Positions 62,936-64,000 of a stretch of 64,000 nucleotides of DNA are shown here, one piece after another. The first letter of the stretch is position 1. Each line of letters opens with the position of its first letter. Below the pieces are notes generated by a model that searched no databases, had not been told where the DNA came from, and saw nothing but the letters and a program-made list of their open reading frames with translations. The translations under genes were made by a program, and so were the position numbers. Origin of the DNA: Symsagittifera roscoffensis (lineage: Eukaryota; Xenacoelomorpha; Acoela; Convolutidae); assembly GCF_963678635.1 (NCBI RefSeq), contig NW_026970746.1:1-64000 (forward strand), in the 5' to 3' direction.

Positions 62936-64000
62936 TTACTTAGAAAAACTTAACAATTTAGTTCATAAAACGGCCTGGGCCGACCTTGATTGGCAGGTTT
63001 CGTCCGGCAAAAACCGCGTTGTGCTGAAGCGCGAACGCACTGACACGCTCAAAAATTCGGTGCTGTTTAAAGTCGTCAGATCCCGCACCGAAGTTTCATG
63101 GGTAATAATCGATTATAATGGATTTCCATTGACTACAATGTTGTCTATATAATCGATTATCATGGCATATTTAGACCACGTGATCAATTTTCAAACCATT
63201 ATATAGATTTTTTTTGAAAAATTTTCATCCATTATAATCCATTATAATCGATTTCTAATCCATTTTGTTTTGAATATAATGGATTTTTTTTGTATATAAA
63301 ATAGGTTAAATTGTTTAAATAATGACTCAAATTTTTGCAACGTTCTGCAAAATCTGAACGAACACGTTCATCCAGGGGCGGCCAATAAGTAGTAGTTTTC
63401 CAGGAAGTGCCCAAAAACAACCTTTTGGAACTTTGGACCAGTTCCTCAAGTCACCCCCTCCGCCCAACGTACCTCTCCCCCCCCCCCCCCACGTTCCCAG
63501 GGGTATGCATTGGGGGAGTTGATGTGAGATCTATAGGTAACTTTTTGTGAATTTTCATAAACTCGATTGAAAATAGGAAAAAATTAAATTGAGCGAAAGA
63601 ACAAAATAACTAACGTAAGATAAAATTTTTTGAAAACAAGACTGCTCGTACCAGGGCGAAGCCCTGAAAGTTCCGACTGCCTTTTAAGGTTTATGGAGCA
63701 GTATTAACATTTAAAAATTCAATGAAATGAAAAAAAAAGAATTTTTTTTTTCTAAAATTTGAAATTTTTTATGAAAATTATCCCCCCACACGCCATATAA
63801 AGTACAAAAGGATAGATTTCGCTCCTTGTAACAAACCAAGTATGGCAAATAAGCTTCTTTCAACCAACTTGGAACGATTTCTAAGACGGATTAACTCTCC
63901 GCTTACGCGTTAATAGCGCGAAATATCGCGCGTTAATTGTCCCAAATTGGCCAAATATGCAATCTTTAAACACCCGTAACTTTACGAAAAATGATCACAG
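62936..64000. other. Non-coding end of window with palindromic AT repeat
   Basis: No supported gene. At 63105-63254 two arms, AATCGATTATAATGGATT and its complement AATCCATTATAATCGATT, flank about 110 bases with more ATTATAATCCATT copies, a MITE-like or fold-back structure. A C run lies at 63478-63491. A short hairpin (AGGGCGAAGCCCT) lies near 63654. A CGCGTTAAT sequence is repeated near 63905 and 63931. Confidence 0.5.

Noticed and set aside
1-64000. Prophage or bacterial mobile element
   Set aside because: Protein-primed PolB plus retroviral-type integrase, a probable intron, gypsy pol and AT-rich repeats are eukaryotic; no bacterial operon signals or CRISPR array.

Overview
This window is AT-rich eukaryotic DNA made almost entirely of mobile elements. 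It holds two Polinton/Maverick copies of one lineage, a Ty3/gypsy-type retroelement on the minus strand, and repeat-rich non-coding DNA. I see no convincing host gene, no rRNA, no CRISPR and no prokaryotic signal. Animal-type Polinton genes, a probable intron inside a polymerase gene and a gypsy-type pol point to a metazoan genome. A nematode is my guess from general resemblance only.

Layout. (1) 22-18821: Polinton 1, a young and largely whole copy. Its 5'-AG...CT-3' terminal inverted repeats are nearly identical. From the left, all on the minus strand, come the cysteine protease, major capsid protein, a basic core-like protein, a Gly/Ala-rich protein, the penton-like minor capsid protein, integrase, an overlapping unassigned protein, a small conserved protein, packaging ATPase, a two-TM protein, two small paralogues, a small 'DCRG' protein, a DEDD-like protein, a 'YGG' protein, a protein with an HxH motif and a PC4-like protein. 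A divergent plus-strand block has one unassigned gene and protein-primed DNA polymerase B. (2) 18822-20640: non-coding repeats, including an LTR-like 0.88 kb repeat. (3) About 20640-39165: Polinton 2, an old and heavily broken relative. Its protease-to-YGG block is inverted relative to Polinton 1. A 1.73 kb capsid segment is tandemly duplicated with a fold-back junction. (4) About 40010-56050: the gypsy-like element (gag, PR, RT/RNase H, INT), with an internal tandem duplication and an unusual 7 kb region after integrase that includes an SGNH-hydrolase-like stretch. (5) 56050-58760: non-coding DNA full of a CGGAGGGT motif. (6) 58760-62800: a second 0.88 kb repeat copy and a 1.65 kb tandem duplication. 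(7) 62800-64000: a tRNA-like remnant, a palindromic AT-rich repeat and simple sequence.

How the genes fit together. The Polinton genes form one replication and packaging programme. PolB copies linear DNA by protein priming, helped perhaps by the PC4-like and DEDD-like proteins. Integrase inserts it, and the capsid proteins, protease and ATPase would build and fill a particle. The minus and plus blocks diverge from about 10.4-10.9 kb, a probable shared control region. Both Polintons and the gypsy element are treated as fossils; family names rest on motifs I could read, not on searches.
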